From an uncultured Eubacteriales bacterium (GTDB taxonomy: Bacteria; Bacillota; Clostridia; Peptostreptococcales; Anaerovoracaceae), in the NCBI GenBank assembly GCA_902795135.1, contig CADBJW010000013.1:1-61866 (forward strand): a stretch of 61,866 nt of DNA, written 5' to 3'. The position numbers and the translations under genes are program-made. The notes under the pieces are model-generated. The model did no database searches. It saw nothing but the letters and a program-made list of their open reading frames with translations, and was not told where the DNA came from. Positions 34,084 through 43,485 of this stretch are shown here, piece after piece (positions within the stretch are counted from its first letter, which is position 1; each line of letters opens with the position of its first letter).

Positions 34084-34980
34084 TTAATACAATTTGGTCA
34101 GATACTCATTGTCTGCTTCCGCCGATGCAGTTTCTTCCGTTTCAGTTTTGTTGCGGAGCTTTTCGAGAATCATTGGATACTTCATTTTGAATGAGTGGTC
34201 TGCATCCGGGAAGGCCGTTGATTTTACTTCTTCATCATAATCTTTGAAGGCCTTGGTCATGACTTCTCCTACATTCGCGTACTGCTTCACGAATTTCGGC
34301 ACGAAATCGCTGAACATGCCCAGCATATCCTGATAAACGAGAATCTGGCCATCGCATCCGTTTCCGGCACCGATTCCGATGGTCGGGATACGGATGGCTT
34401 TTGAAATTAGTTCGGCCAGTGGGGCAGGGACGCATTCCAGTACAACGGAGAAAGCTCCGGCTTCCTGTACTGCATAAGCATCTTCAAGCAGCTTTTCGGC
34501 CGCTTCTTCGGTCTTGCCCTGTACCTTGTTGCCGCCCAGAATATTGATTGACTGCGGAGTCAGTCCCAGATGTGCCATGACCGGGATGCCAATGTCCGTC
34601 ATAGCTCTGATCTGCGGACAAACGGTTGCGCCGCCTTCCAGTTTGACGGCACCGGCGCGGCCTTCTTTCATGAGCCTGCCGGCATTTATGAGAGCCTGTT
34701 CTACGTTGACCTGATAAGACATGAACGGCATGTCAATGACAACGAGTGTGTCATTGCATCCTCTGGCTACGGCTCTGCCGTAAGTCAGCATGTCTTCCAT
34801 TGTAACAGACAGTGTGTCCGGGTAACCCAGCATCGTGTTTCCAAGAGAATCACCGACAAGCACACCATTGATGCCTGCAGCTTCCATAAGCTTTGCGGTC
34901 GAATAATCATAACAAGTGAGCATAGAGATCTTTTCGCCTTTTGCTTTCATTTCCTGAAATGTTACAGCTGTGTTTTTCAT
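34084..34980 (-). CDS. panB: 3-methyl-2-oxobutanoate hydroxymethyltransferase
   Basis: A 298-residue TIM-barrel enzyme making ketopantoate from alpha-ketoisovalerate and methylene-tetrahydrofolate. Key blocks are [31 protein letters not shown] (metal-binding Asp), [13 protein letters not shown] and MAHLGLTPQ. The C-terminus carries about 20 extra acidic residues beyond the usual end. Start at 34978-34980 follows AAGGAAC. It is 35 bases upstream of panC and 55 bases downstream of the DUF2520 gene. Confidence 0.96.
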   Translation of the reverse strand: MKNTAVTFQEMKAKGEKISMLTCYDYSTAKLMEAAGINGVLVGDSLGNTMLGYPDTLSVTMEDMLTYGRAVARGCNDTLVVIDMPFMSYQVNVEQALINAGRLMKEGRAGAVKLEGGATVCPQIRAMTDIGIPVMAHLGLTPQSINILGGNKVQGKTEEAAEKLLEDAYAVQEAGAFSVVLECVPAPLAELISKAIRIPTIGIGAGNGCDGQILVYQDMLGMFSDFVPKFVKQYANVGEVMTKAFKDYDEEVKSTAFPDADHSFKMKYPMILEKLRNKTETEETASAEADNEYLTKLY

Positions 34981-35035
34981 AGTTTTCGTTCCTTTCTTTC
35001 TTGGGTCAGCATTTGCTGTACCCTGATGCAAAGTG

Positions 35036-35884
35036 TTAATGTATCTCCAAATATTCCTCTAATGAACCATAGTCGCGGTCCGGGTTCTTGGCCTTTGCGA
35101 GAGGCAAAAGCTTCTTTGACAGCAACCGGTAAAGCTGTTGATCCTCGGCGGACAGAAGGTCCAGATGCCGCTGGATCGTTGCGATGTCACCTCGCTCTAC
35201 GGGACCGGTCAAGGCTGCAGCCGGGCCGGAGTCGACCGCGTGCTGTACATTCCCCAAAACCAGTGTGCGCAGAGCCGCGCGGGCATCGGGTTCTGTGAAT
35301 CCGCATTCCTGCAGGAGTCCGATCCCTTCGCCGATGAGGCTGAGGACCAGATTGCTGGAAAAGACGGCGGCCAAATGGTACCGGCTCTTTGCTGCGGGGT
35401 CGATGATTTGATGTTTTATGCCTGCCCTCGTAAGGTAATCGGACATATCGCTTAAATGCGATGGATTTCCTTCCAGGGTAAAAAAAGCATCCGTCAGCTC
35501 CTGGTAAGTCTCAAATCGACTACTTACCGCGAGCAGCGGATGAACGGAATATTCGTATGCACCTGTACTCCCAATGCCCGGGAATGCATCCTCGGAAGAA
35601 ATGCTTCCACTGCAATGGCAGATATATTTTCCCTCGATGGGGAATGCGCTGACTTCCTCGAATACTTCTCGAATCAGCCCATCCGGAACAGTGATAAAGA
35701 GCACGTCACTTTCGCTGAGAATGCTTTCGATACTTTCAAAAGCTTTTGTTTCCGTGAACTGTGATGCCTCTTTGGCATACTCTGTGTTGCGGTCGTAATA
35801 ACCTGTAACCTTCATGCCGCGGATGCTGAGATACTTTCCCAGAGAACATCCGACTTTGCCTGCTCCAATAAATCCTGTTTTCAA
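35036..35884 (-). CDS. Rossmann-like DUF2520 dehydrogenase, possible ketopantoate reductase
   Basis: A 282-residue protein. The N-terminal Rossmann fold begins [19 protein letters not shown] (GxGxxG dinucleotide site at about residues 7-12). The C-terminal helical half is the DUF2520 domain, with SVHPLLAV and [19 protein letters not shown]. Overall architecture matches ketopantoate reductase and 6-phosphogluconate dehydrogenase relatives. Translation probably begins at UUG (35882-35884), since AAGGAGGTG lies five bases before it; an upstream in-frame ATG lacks family sequence. Position at the head of the panBC operon suggests it supplies the missing ketopantoate reduction (inference), since no panE is seen. 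Confidence 0.82.
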   Translation of the reverse strand: MKTGFIGAGKVGCSLGKYLSIRGMKVTGYYDRNTEYAKEASQFTETKAFESIESILSESDVLFITVPDGLIREVFEEVSAFPIEGKYICHCSGSISSEDAFPGIGSTGAYEYSVHPLLAVSSRFETYQELTDAFFTLEGNPSHLSDMSDYLTRAGIKHQIIDPAAKSRYHLAAVFSSNLVLSLIGEGIGLLQECGFTEPDARAALRTLVLGNVQHAVDSGPAAALTGPVERGDIATIQRHLDLLSAEDQQLYRLLSKKLLPLAKAKNPDRDYGSLEEYLEIH

Positions 35885-36010
35885 ACGCCCACCTCCTTCA
35901 TACATCCATCGATGCAACGATGAGGTGACGTGCTGCAGATCACTTCTCCGGTCCTCCGTGCCGAGATCTGCCTTAGGGGGTACAGTTTCGATATAGAATA
36001 CCGTCCATCT
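35885..36010 (-). promoter_or_regulatory. Structured leader of the pantothenate operon
   Basis: About 125 bases separate the predicted RNA start from the first start codon. The minus-strand sequence contains GCAGATC/GATCTGC enclosing an inner TCTCGG/CC-g-GAGA stem with bulged bases, then a smaller CATCG-rich hairpin. A bulged stem-loop ahead of panB operons is reminiscent of the published 'pan' RNA motif, but I cannot confirm the consensus by eye. Confidence 0.45.
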
Positions 36011-36016
36011 GTGAGA

Positions 36017-36045
36017 AGTGTAGCATTACAGAGGGAGATTGTAAA
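36017..36045 (-). promoter_or_regulatory. Promoter of the DUF2520-panB-panC operon
   Basis: On the minus strand TTTACA and TACACT are separated by exactly 17 bases. Confidence 0.6.
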
Positions 36046-36107
36046 GGGTATTTTTTGCGGTTTTTTTGGAATTGTTTTCCGCATATTTTACGCTTTTGCA
36101 TGGAGAA

Positions 36108-36146
36108 AACGGTATAAAAAAACCCCCGTTAGAAACGGGGGTATGG
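36108..36146 (-). terminator. Intrinsic terminator of the MerR/TipA-type gene
   Basis: On the minus strand ACCCCCGTT pairs with AACGGGGGT across a 3-base loop and is followed by TTTTTT. Confidence 0.9.
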
Positions 36147-36159
36147 GGGGAGAATAAGA

Positions 36160-36957
36160 TCATTCTGACTGTGCAGAACGAAACTTATTTGCGGAAAGAT
36201 AATGTTTGACTGCCTGCTCAATATACGCCTCCAATTTTGACCAGGACGAAAGGGATTCCTCGAAATCCCGATTCTCGTAGACGTCCGTAATGCGCTGTAT
36301 ATTGGCGGGAGCCATACTCTTTAAGGAAGAATAACCGTCATTGATTGTGCGGAAATACTCATCCAGAATGGCCGCAACGGAATCATCTTCCGGTGAAACA
36401 CCCTGCTGCATCTGTTGCAGCATCATGTTCATGAGATGGTGATACTGGTTCAATTCTTTTATTTTCAATCCCGTGTAATCACCGATATTCCTGTGCTCAC
36501 TAAATGCCTGGTTGATTTCCCAGATAATAGACCATTTTTTCTCCACGAAGTTCATATAGTCTAAATAGAACTTCCAATCTATGTCGCTGTTTTTTTCTTT
36601 GAGAAACATGGAAACATTTCGCAAAGCAGCGTAACGTTTGATTTGATCCAAAAACGCATTTTCCTGTTTGAAAATCTGCTTGTCCAGTACTTCCGGGAGA
36701 GATTTCTCACTGTCCTCGGTGTCAAGCAGTTCTTTGATTTCATGAAGCGCCAGACCCATGTATTTATAACATAAGATTTGATAGAGCCTCTCCTCGTCCT
36801 CTTCCGTATAGAGGCGCTGGTTGCGCGTTCCCTTTACGGATGGCGTCAGGATTTCCTTTTGGTCGTAATATTGTAAAGTCCGAACGGTCACACCTGCCTT
36901 TTTCGCCAGCTCACCGACCGTCATGAAATTGTTACTTAGATTCTTCCTTTTTTTCAT
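36160..36957 (-). CDS. MerR family regulator (TipA-like architecture)
   Basis: A 265-residue regulator. The MerR helix-turn-helix begins at MTVGELAKKAGVTVRTLQYY and continues through the RLYTEEDEERLYQI segment to about residue 85. A coiled dimer helix and a ~150-residue all-helical C-terminal domain follow, a size and layout like TipAL-type multidrug sensors, though not clearly the same family. Two starts are possible: 36957 (chosen) and 36924, immediately before the HTH. Neither has a strong ribosome site. Its own promoter has a 19-bp spacer with a palindrome centred in it, so autoregulation is likely. malQ diverges from the same region and may be a target. Confidence 0.82.
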   Translation of the reverse strand: MKKRKNLSNNFMTVGELAKKAGVTVRTLQYYDQKEILTPSVKGTRNQRLYTEEDEERLYQILCYKYMGLALHEIKELLDTEDSEKSLPEVLDKQIFKQENAFLDQIKRYAALRNVSMFLKEKNSDIDWKFYLDYMNFVEKKWSIIWEINQAFSEHRNIGDYTGLKIKELNQYHHLMNMMLQQMQQGVSPEDDSVAAILDEYFRTINDGYSSLKSMAPANIQRITDVYENRDFEESLSSWSKLEAYIEQAVKHYLSANKFRSAQSE

Positions 36958-36988
36958 TCCATTAACCAATGTATAATTATCCACACAT

Positions 36989-37019
36989 ATAGTAAAAGAT
37001 GACGTTGGGTCATTGTCAA
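36989..37019 (-). promoter_or_regulatory. Autoregulated promoter with MerR-type operator
   Basis: On the minus strand TTGACA (37019-37014) and TACTAT (36994-36989) are 19 bases apart. ATGAC-N5-GTCAT (36999-37013) is centred within that spacer. This is the classic MerR-family arrangement, with the dimer binding between -35 and -10. Confidence 0.7.
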
Positions 37020-37081
37020 GCAAATATAGACAGAGATTTGTGAAAGTGCTAACATAAGGGGCAAAAGAAAGGACAGAACCT

Positions 37082-38644
37082 ATGAGAACCAGTGGAATTC
37101 TTTTAGCAATCATGTCTTTGCCATCTTCGACAGGCATAGGCGAAATGAATCAGGCAGCGTACGATTTTATTGACCGGCTTCACGAAGCGGGGCAGCATTA
37201 TTGGCAGGTACTCCCAATTGGCCCCGTAAATGCGGAATACTGCCCTTATCAGTCCAGCTCCAGCTTTGCGGGAGAGCCTTTGTACATTTCTCTGCAAAGG
37301 CTTGAGGAAAAGGGTTTGCTGGATTGTGAGACAATGGGGGAGATGGATAAGACTCTGGATTCCGGCCCGGAGGACCCCGCCCTTCGCAAACGAAAGGCTC
37401 TCCGTATTGCTTTTCGATCCTTTCGGGAGAAGCTTCGCAGTGATGACGATGCGAGACTGCACTACAGCGCCTTTTGCAAAATGGAAGAAAGTTGGCTGGA
37501 TGATTATGCATTATTTGAGGCTTTGTCAGAATATTTCGGAGATAAAAACTGGACCCATTGGGACGGGCCGGTTAGCCGGAGAAATCGGGAAGCCATAGCA
37601 ACGTGGTCCGTGAAATTGTCCTATGAAGTGGAGTTTTATCGATGGACGCAGTATGAGTTCTTTGACCAATGGGATCGGCTCAAGAAATACGCCCATTCGA
37701 AGAATGTGGAACTGATCGGGGACATCCCGTATTATACGGCCCATGAGAGCGCAGATTGTTGGGCAAATCCAAAGCTGTTCCAGTTAGACGAAGACGGGGC
37801 ACTTGTATTTGAAGCAGGTGCGCCGCCAGATGCCTTTACAGAAAAAGGCCAGTGCTGGGGAAATCCGGTCTATGACTGGAACGCTCATAAAAACCAGAAC
37901 TACCGTTGGTGGATCGACAGGGTGCGTCAGCAGCTGCGGTTCTTTGATGCGGTAAGGATGGATCATATGCGGGGGTTTGAGTCCTATTACGTGATTCCTG
38001 CAGGGACCGAAGATGCCAATCTGGGACACTGGGAGAAGGGCCCTGGCATGGAGCTGTTTGATGCCTTGGAGCGGGAGCTGGGGAAATGTCGTTTGATTGC
38101 AGAGGATCTTGGCTATCTGACCCAGGAAGTGCGGGACATGATGGCAAAAGCCGGGTATCCGGGAATGAAAATCCTGCAGTTTGCCTTCGATACCGGCGAA
38201 GAAAACGTTTACCTGCCCTTTAATTACGATACGGACAATGGGGTGGTTTATACGGGCACCCATGATAACGACACCACGTTAGGTTGGTATGAAAAGGCCG
38301 AAGACTGGAAACAGAAATTCGTTTCCTGGTATTTGCGTGAGAAAGCGGAAATTCCGCAGTGGAGGAAGGAAGAACTCTTTTACAGCGGCTATGAACAAAG
38401 GCCGGAGGCAGATGCAATCTTAGATGCTCCCAATGCAGTAATTGGGCTGATCGAGCTTGCCTTGAGCAGCCGCTGTGATACGTGCATCATACCGATGCAG
38501 GACTATCTGCTGTTAGGCAGCGAGGCGCGAACCAACGTGCCCGGCAGAGCGAAGGGCAATTGGCGGTGGCAGATGGAGGAACATGCCTTTACGAAAAAAC
38601 TGGCAGCCGCCATTGCAGAGGCGACCGCCAGATATAATCGGTAA
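37082..38644 (+). CDS. malQ: 4-alpha-glucanotransferase (amylomaltase)
   Basis: A 520-residue GH77 enzyme that transfers maltodextrin segments between chains. Catalytic blocks are DAVRMDHMRGFE (nucleophile Asp), LIAEDLGYLT (acid/base Glu) and YTGTHDNDTTLGWY (third Asp). The N-terminal MSLPSSTGIGEM and YWQVLPIGP are typical. AAAGGACAG precedes ATG 37082. It stands beside the glycogen operons and converts the short dextrins left by phosphorylase. A MerR-type regulator is divergently transcribed upstream. Confidence 0.97.
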   Translation: MRTSGILLAIMSLPSSTGIGEMNQAAYDFIDRLHEAGQHYWQVLPIGPVNAEYCPYQSSSSFAGEPLYISLQRLEEKGLLDCETMGEMDKTLDSGPEDPALRKRKALRIAFRSFREKLRSDDDARLHYSAFCKMEESWLDDYALFEALSEYFGDKNWTHWDGPVSRRNREAIATWSVKLSYEVEFYRWTQYEFFDQWDRLKKYAHSKNVELIGDIPYYTAHESADCWANPKLFQLDEDGALVFEAGAPPDAFTEKGQCWGNPVYDWNAHKNQNYRWWIDRVRQQLRFFDAVRMDHMRGFESYYVIPAGTEDANLGHWEKGPGMELFDALERELGKCRLIAEDLGYLTQEVRDMMAKAGYPGMKILQFAFDTGEENVYLPFNYDTDNGVVYTGTHDNDTTLGWYEKAEDWKQKFVSWYLREKAEIPQWRKEELFYSGYEQRPEADAILDAPNAVIGLIELALSSRCDTCIIPMQDYLLLGSEARTNVPGRAKGNWRWQMEEHAFTKKLAAAIAEATARYNR

Positions 38645-38665
38645 CATAGATCTTGTTTGAGTCCC

Positions 38666-40381
38666 TTATGCTTTTACAATCTGCAGCAAGGCGGCTTTGA
38701 TGGTTTCCAGTGCCAGATCGCAGCGGTCTTGGCTTTCTGCCTGCGCCATCAGATAGAGTTTGACCTTTGGTTCCGTTCCGGAAGGGCGAACGATTGCCTT
38801 GGAACCACCGGTCAGTTCATAAAACAGCATGTTGCTGGTCGGAAGACCGGTCGGCTCAGTGTTTCCCGTTTCGACATCCGTGATGATGCCAGTGTCATAA
38901 TCACGGATTTTTTTGATTGGAAAACCGATTTCCCCTGGCGGACTATTTCGGAGTTCTTTCATGACCGCGGCCATTTTATCCGATGCGTCAAAGCCTTCAA
39001 ACTGGATGGATATGACTTCTTCCTTAAAAAATCCATATTTCGCATACATTTCCTGCAGGACCTGATAGAGGGTCAGACCTTTTGCTGCATAGTAACAAGC
39101 CATTTCACAGATGAGCATGGCGGCAACGACCGCATCCTTATCTCGGGCATAGGTGCCGCTCAGATAGCCATTGCTTTCCTCAAAGCCAAACAGGAATGTG
39201 TGGGCGCCATTGGACTCCCATTCTTTGATTTTCTCACCGATAAACTTAAAGCCGGTCAGAACTTCTACCATGGTTACGCCATTTTGTTCGCAAATGGTGT
39301 TTGCCATTGGAGTGGAGACGATGCTCTTCACCGCTGCCGCATTGTCAGGAAGTGAGCCGGCTTCTTTTTTTGCCGTAATCAGATAATCCAGGAGCAAAAC
39401 ACCGAGCTGATTTCCGGTCAGCATGATAAAATCGTCGCCATTTCGGACCACAGCGCCGCACCGGTCACCATCTGGATCCGTTCCGATGATCAGATTTGCG
39501 TCATGGGCTTTTGCCAGTTCCACCGCAAGGGCAAAGGTTTTGATGTTGTCCGGATTTGGGGACGTGACCGTCGGGAAGTTCCCATCGATGACCATCTGTT
39601 CCGGCACGGTGATAATATTCCTGGCGCCAAGGCGCTTCAGGATTTCAGGCACGAGCTGGTATCCGGTTCCGTGGAGCGGTGTATAGATCAGCTTGAAATC
39701 CGGTACGTCCTGCACTGCTGGGCAAGCGGATTGTTCCAGCACGCGAGCGAGATATTTTTCGTCCATTTCCGTTCCGAGGATCGTGATGAAACCGGCTTCC
39801 TGGGCTTGCGCAAAGTCCATGGTTTTGACATCGTCAAAGATGTCACTCCGCCGCATGGAGTCGGCGACCTGCGCTGCGTGCTCCGGAGGAAGCTGTGCTC
39901 CATCTGCCCAGTAGACCTTGTAACCATTGTATTCTTTCGGATTGTGACTTGCCGTGATGTTGATTCCGGCAATGGAATCGGTTTCCCTCAGAGCGAAGGA
40001 CAACTCCGGTGTCGGCCGGAGGCTTTCGAAGAAATATACATGGATTCCGTTGGCGGCCAGAACACCTGCAGCTTCCCGGGCGAAGAGGGGACTGTTGTTT
40101 CTGGAATCGTAGGAGATGGCTACGCCATCTTTCCCCGGTTCGTGGCTGTTTTTGATCAGATCCGCCAATCCCTGTGTGGCGTAGCGAACCGTATAAACAT
40201 TCATTCCAAACAATCCGGCGCACATGATTCCGCGCAGACCAGCCGTACCAAAATCCAGAAGCCTGCTGAAGCGGCCTTCGATTTCCGCAGGGTTTTCGGA
40301 TAGGGCGCGAAGCTCGGCTTTTGTTTCTTCGTCGACCACGTCGCTTTCGAGCCAGCGCTCGTATTCTTTCTTAAAGTCCAT
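38666..40381 (-). CDS. pgcA: Phosphoglucomutase/phosphomannomutase family protein
   Basis: A 571-residue alpha-D-phosphohexomutase interconverting glucose-1-phosphate and glucose-6-phosphate. The phosphoserine loop is NITASHNPKEYNGYK (about residue 139), the Mg2+ loop DPDGDRCG (about 299), the sugar loop FEESNGYL (about 400) and the phosphate loop RPSGTEPK near the C-terminus. Length and domain order fit the PgcA group of Firmicutes. It is the last gene of glgB-glgC-glgD-GH13-pgcA and links stored glycogen to glycolysis. Confidence 0.93.
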   Translation of the reverse strand: MDFKKEYERWLESDVVDEETKAELRALSENPAEIEGRFSRLLDFGTAGLRGIMCAGLFGMNVYTVRYATQGLADLIKNSHEPGKDGVAISYDSRNNSPLFAREAAGVLAANGIHVYFFESLRPTPELSFALRETDSIAGINITASHNPKEYNGYKVYWADGAQLPPEHAAQVADSMRRSDIFDDVKTMDFAQAQEAGFITILGTEMDEKYLARVLEQSACPAVQDVPDFKLIYTPLHGTGYQLVPEILKRLGARNIITVPEQMVIDGNFPTVTSPNPDNIKTFALAVELAKAHDANLIIGTDPDGDRCGAVVRNGDDFIMLTGNQLGVLLLDYLITAKKEAGSLPDNAAAVKSIVSTPMANTICEQNGVTMVEVLTGFKFIGEKIKEWESNGAHTFLFGFEESNGYLSGTYARDKDAVVAAMLICEMACYYAAKGLTLYQVLQEMYAKYGFFKEEVISIQFEGFDASDKMAAVMKELRNSPPGEIGFPIKKIRDYDTGIITDVETGNTEPTGLPTSNMLFYELTGGSKAIVRPSGTEPKVKLYLMAQAESQDRCDLALETIKAALLQIVKA

Positions 40382-40405
40382 ATCAAAATACTCCTTTCAA
40401 AAGTA

Positions 40406-42289
40406 TTATCGTTTCTCTAATAACAGGATGTCACCGGAACAAAGGGTGACGGTTCCCTCATAAAGGTCTCCGGTGAGCAAATTGGTCCAGCATCCTTCAA
40501 GATCCAGATGGTGCTCCTGTGCTCCGCAGTTGGTGATCGTCATAATGGGAGCATATTCCAAAGATGCCTCTTGCTCCCTTTGCCCAAACCGTTCGAAGGC
40601 AAAGAGCCCCTCCCGTGCGGCTACCGTTCGGTAGCCTCCTGTTTTATAGACGCTGTGAGCCCATCGGATATCGGTAATTTTCTTATACCAGTCCAAAAGT
40701 TCCGTATGTTCCTGTCCCCAAGGAAAGCAGGTACGGTTGAAGGGGTCTTTGTATCCTTCGGTTCCTGCTTCGTCACCATAATAGATGCAGGGAACACCCG
40801 GCAAGGTCATTTGTATCAGGGAGGCGGCTTTTAATAGCCGAATGCCCCGCGCCCATTCTCCCGGACTCAAATGGGTATTCGCCTGCAGCTTCCGCGGCGG
40901 ATCCTGCCCCAGATCTTTTCCGGCAAGGGCCGTTATGATCCGGACGCTATCATGTGTCCCCAGCACATTCATCAGACAGTGGATCACTTCCGGTGGATAG
41001 TTTTCGACAATGGATTCTACGGTTTGGGAAAGTGCGTTGGAATTACCATAACGGACGTACTCAATGATGGCGTTTCGGAACGGATAATTCATGACGGAAT
41101 CCAGACCGTTCCCTTCGAAGTAGTTTTTCCGTTCTTCATAGGCAATCTTGTTGGACGCGTCTTCCCAGACTTCGCCAACGATAATGGAATCCTCTTTTTC
41201 TGCCTTTGCGGCAGCAACCAGCTTTTGAAGGAACCCATTGGGCAGCTCGTCGGCCACATCCAGACGCCAGCCGCTGGCACCGGCATGGAGCCATTTTCGG
41301 ACGATGCCGTTTTCACCAGTGATGTAGTGGATGTAACCGGGATCGTTCTTATTGAGTTTCGGAAGCGTAGGAAAATCCCACCAGCAGTCATAGGTTTCGT
41401 CGTCGTGAAAAAAATACCAGCTGCGGTACGGCGAATCCGGATTTCCATAGGCACCGGAGCCGCCGTAATGACCGTATTTGTCAAAATACCGGGAATCCGA
41501 TCCGGTGTGAGCGAACACCCCGTCGCAGATGACGCGCATGTTGTATTTGGCTGCATCGCGGCAAAGGGCTTCGAAATCCTCCTTGGTGCCAAACATGGGA
41601 TCGATGGTTTCATAATCGCCGGTATCGTATTTGTGGTTTGAATAGGCCTCAAATACGGGACTCAGGTAAAGGCAGGTAACATGGAGCTCCGACAGGTACG
41701 AAAGCTTTTGCCGGATTCCTTCCAAGTCACCGCCAAAGAAATCGTTGTTGAGGACCGTGTGGTTTTGCGGTCTCCACTCTGGCTGGCCTCCCCAGTCGTG
41801 GCGCGTGATTTTACCGGACTGTTCACAGCGTGGACGGCCCGATCTGTGGAACCGGTCTACGAATATGTGATAATAGATTCCGCCATAGATCCATGCCGGT
41901 TCTTTGTAGGCTCTCTGATAAACCGTTTGTTGCCACTGGGCAGTGCTATCTGACAGGACTGCCTGGTTATCGGCGTTCCTACTGGCTCTTTGCCAGCCAT
42001 TTTCCGTAAGGATTTCGAAATGGTACCAATAGAGACCGGTGTCATGGATGTCAAAGGAGACGGAATACTCCAGCGTATCCGCCTCCGGTCCGCCTTCCAT
42101 GTTGCCGACCATTTCGTACAGGGCTGGCTGCTCGTGCCGGTCATACTGCATAACCATCCGGACCTGCACTGGATGCAGGTCCTTCGAAACCAGTATCCGA
42201 AATCGGACGTTCGTATGTGCCTTTACGGCGCCCAACGGAGTTTTAAAAAAATCGTTTCTCGAGTCGTAAATTACATTCGCCTGAGTCAA
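40406..42289 (-). CDS. GH13 alpha-glucan hydrolase (neopullulanase/alpha-amylase type)
   Basis: A 627-residue cytosolic enzyme (no signal peptide). An N-terminal carbohydrate-binding-like beta domain (about 1-130) precedes the GH13 barrel. Catalytic residues appear in GWRLDVADELPNGF (Asp nucleophile), IIVGEVWEDASNK (Glu acid/base) and VLGTHDSVRI (Asp). The IYGGIYYHIFVDRF start of the barrel is typical of neopullulanase/cyclomaltodextrinase relatives. It probably trims alpha-1,4 or alpha-1,6 bonds of glycogen or dextrins and could replace a GlgX debranching enzyme (inference). Confidence 0.88.
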   Translation of the reverse strand: MTQANVIYDSRNDFFKTPLGAVKAHTNVRFRILVSKDLHPVQVRMVMQYDRHEQPALYEMVGNMEGGPEADTLEYSVSFDIHDTGLYWYHFEILTENGWQRASRNADNQAVLSDSTAQWQQTVYQRAYKEPAWIYGGIYYHIFVDRFHRSGRPRCEQSGKITRHDWGGQPEWRPQNHTVLNNDFFGGDLEGIRQKLSYLSELHVTCLYLSPVFEAYSNHKYDTGDYETIDPMFGTKEDFEALCRDAAKYNMRVICDGVFAHTGSDSRYFDKYGHYGGSGAYGNPDSPYRSWYFFHDDETYDCWWDFPTLPKLNKNDPGYIHYITGENGIVRKWLHAGASGWRLDVADELPNGFLQKLVAAAKAEKEDSIIVGEVWEDASNKIAYEERKNYFEGNGLDSVMNYPFRNAIIEYVRYGNSNALSQTVESIVENYPPEVIHCLMNVLGTHDSVRIITALAGKDLGQDPPRKLQANTHLSPGEWARGIRLLKAASLIQMTLPGVPCIYYGDEAGTEGYKDPFNRTCFPWGQEHTELLDWYKKITDIRWAHSVYKTGGYRTVAAREGLFAFERFGQREQEASLEYAPIMTITNCGAQEHHLDLEGCWTNLLTGDLYEGTVTLCSGDILLLEKR

Positions 42290-42366
42290 ATAGCGGGTCC
42301 TCGCTTTCTCGCCTTTTCATTTTCATTCTAGCCTTCTCGCCTGCTCATTTTCTTTTCTTCGCCTGT

Positions 42367-43485
42367 TTATATGATCGAATTCTTCTTCACATAGAACGGA
42401 TGGGTTATATATCCGGAAAGCAGACGTTTATCGTTGATGTTTACAGACTTATCCAAAACGGCATAGTTGAGAACCGCATTTTCACCAATGGTACAATCCT
42501 GATTGATGACGCAGTTTTCAACGATGGCCCCTTTCTTTATGTGGACGTTTCTGAAAATAATGGAATTCCTTACCGTTCCTTCTATGGTAGAACCGGCCGC
42601 AATGATGGAATTGGTGGAGACGGAACCTTCTCCGTAGAATGCCGGAGAACTGTTTCCTGCCCGTGTGATGATCGGACGGAGTTCCTGACCGAACAATTCC
42701 CTGCGTGTGTCTCCATCCAGAAGAGCCAGGTTGCTTTTCAGGTAGGAGGAAACCGTGTCGATGTAGAGTAGCTTTTCATCGGTCACATAAGCCATGATGA
42801 GGGACTCGTCAAGGGCCGGTTTCAAAATATCATTTCGGAGGCTCGTTTTGTTCTGATCGATGGACTGCTGCAAAATATCCAGCAGATCCTCACGGGCCAT
42901 AATGTAGGTGTTTGTTGCAACGTAAGCACCAGGCGTGACTTTGTTGTGGATCACGATGTCTTTGATCCTGCCGTCGGAATCCAGCACGTATTCGGTGGTC
43001 GTCAGATCGCTACCTTTATTGACCGGGTGCTTCGTGCAAAGGCATGTGAACCGGGCACCGGTTTTGATATGCTGCTCGAGCATGGCGGAATAATCGATGT
43101 TCCCAATGGCGTTGCAGCATGTAAAGAGGATGTACGGTTCGGTGTTTTTCTCAATATAGGAAATGTTAGCCTGCAAGGCTTCCAAAACATTTTCATAACG
43201 CATTTCACCGTTAAAAAATGAAAACGGTGGAAGAACGGTCAGACCTGATTTACTTCTATGCAAATCCCATTCACCGCCATAGCGGACATGACCCATCAGG
43301 CTTTCGTACTTCGTGGTGGCCACCACGCCGATGTTCTGGATTCCCGAATTGGTCATATTTGAGATGAAGAAATCGATGATACGGTATCTCGCTCCGAATG
43401 GAAGCGCTGCAAATGTTCGTTTCGCAGTCAGTTCGCTAATGTCAGCGTCATGTTCATCTGCGAAAACCAGTCCAAGCATTTTCAT
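42367..43485 (-). CDS. glgD: Glucose-1-phosphate adenylyltransferase subunit GlgD
   Basis: A 372-residue paralogue of GlgC with nucleotidyltransferase and left-handed beta-helix domains. The GGxGxRL-type catalytic loop of GlgC is lost (the protein starts [16 protein letters not shown]), the expected state of the regulatory, non-catalytic GlgD subunit that raises the activity of GlgC in Firmicutes. ATG overlaps the glgC stop by one base (TAATG), so the two chains are translated in coupled, near-equal amounts. Confidence 0.95.
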   Translation of the reverse strand: MKMLGLVFADEHDADISELTAKRTFAALPFGARYRIIDFFISNMTNSGIQNIGVVATTKYESLMGHVRYGGEWDLHRSKSGLTVLPPFSFFNGEMRYENVLEALQANISYIEKNTEPYILFTCCNAIGNIDYSAMLEQHIKTGARFTCLCTKHPVNKGSDLTTTEYVLDSDGRIKDIVIHNKVTPGAYVATNTYIMAREDLLDILQQSIDQNKTSLRNDILKPALDESLIMAYVTDEKLLYIDTVSSYLKSNLALLDGDTRRELFGQELRPIITRAGNSSPAFYGEGSVSTNSIIAAGSTIEGTVRNSIIFRNVHIKKGAIVENCVINQDCTIGENAVLNYAVLDKSVNINDKRLLSGYITHPFYVKKNSII

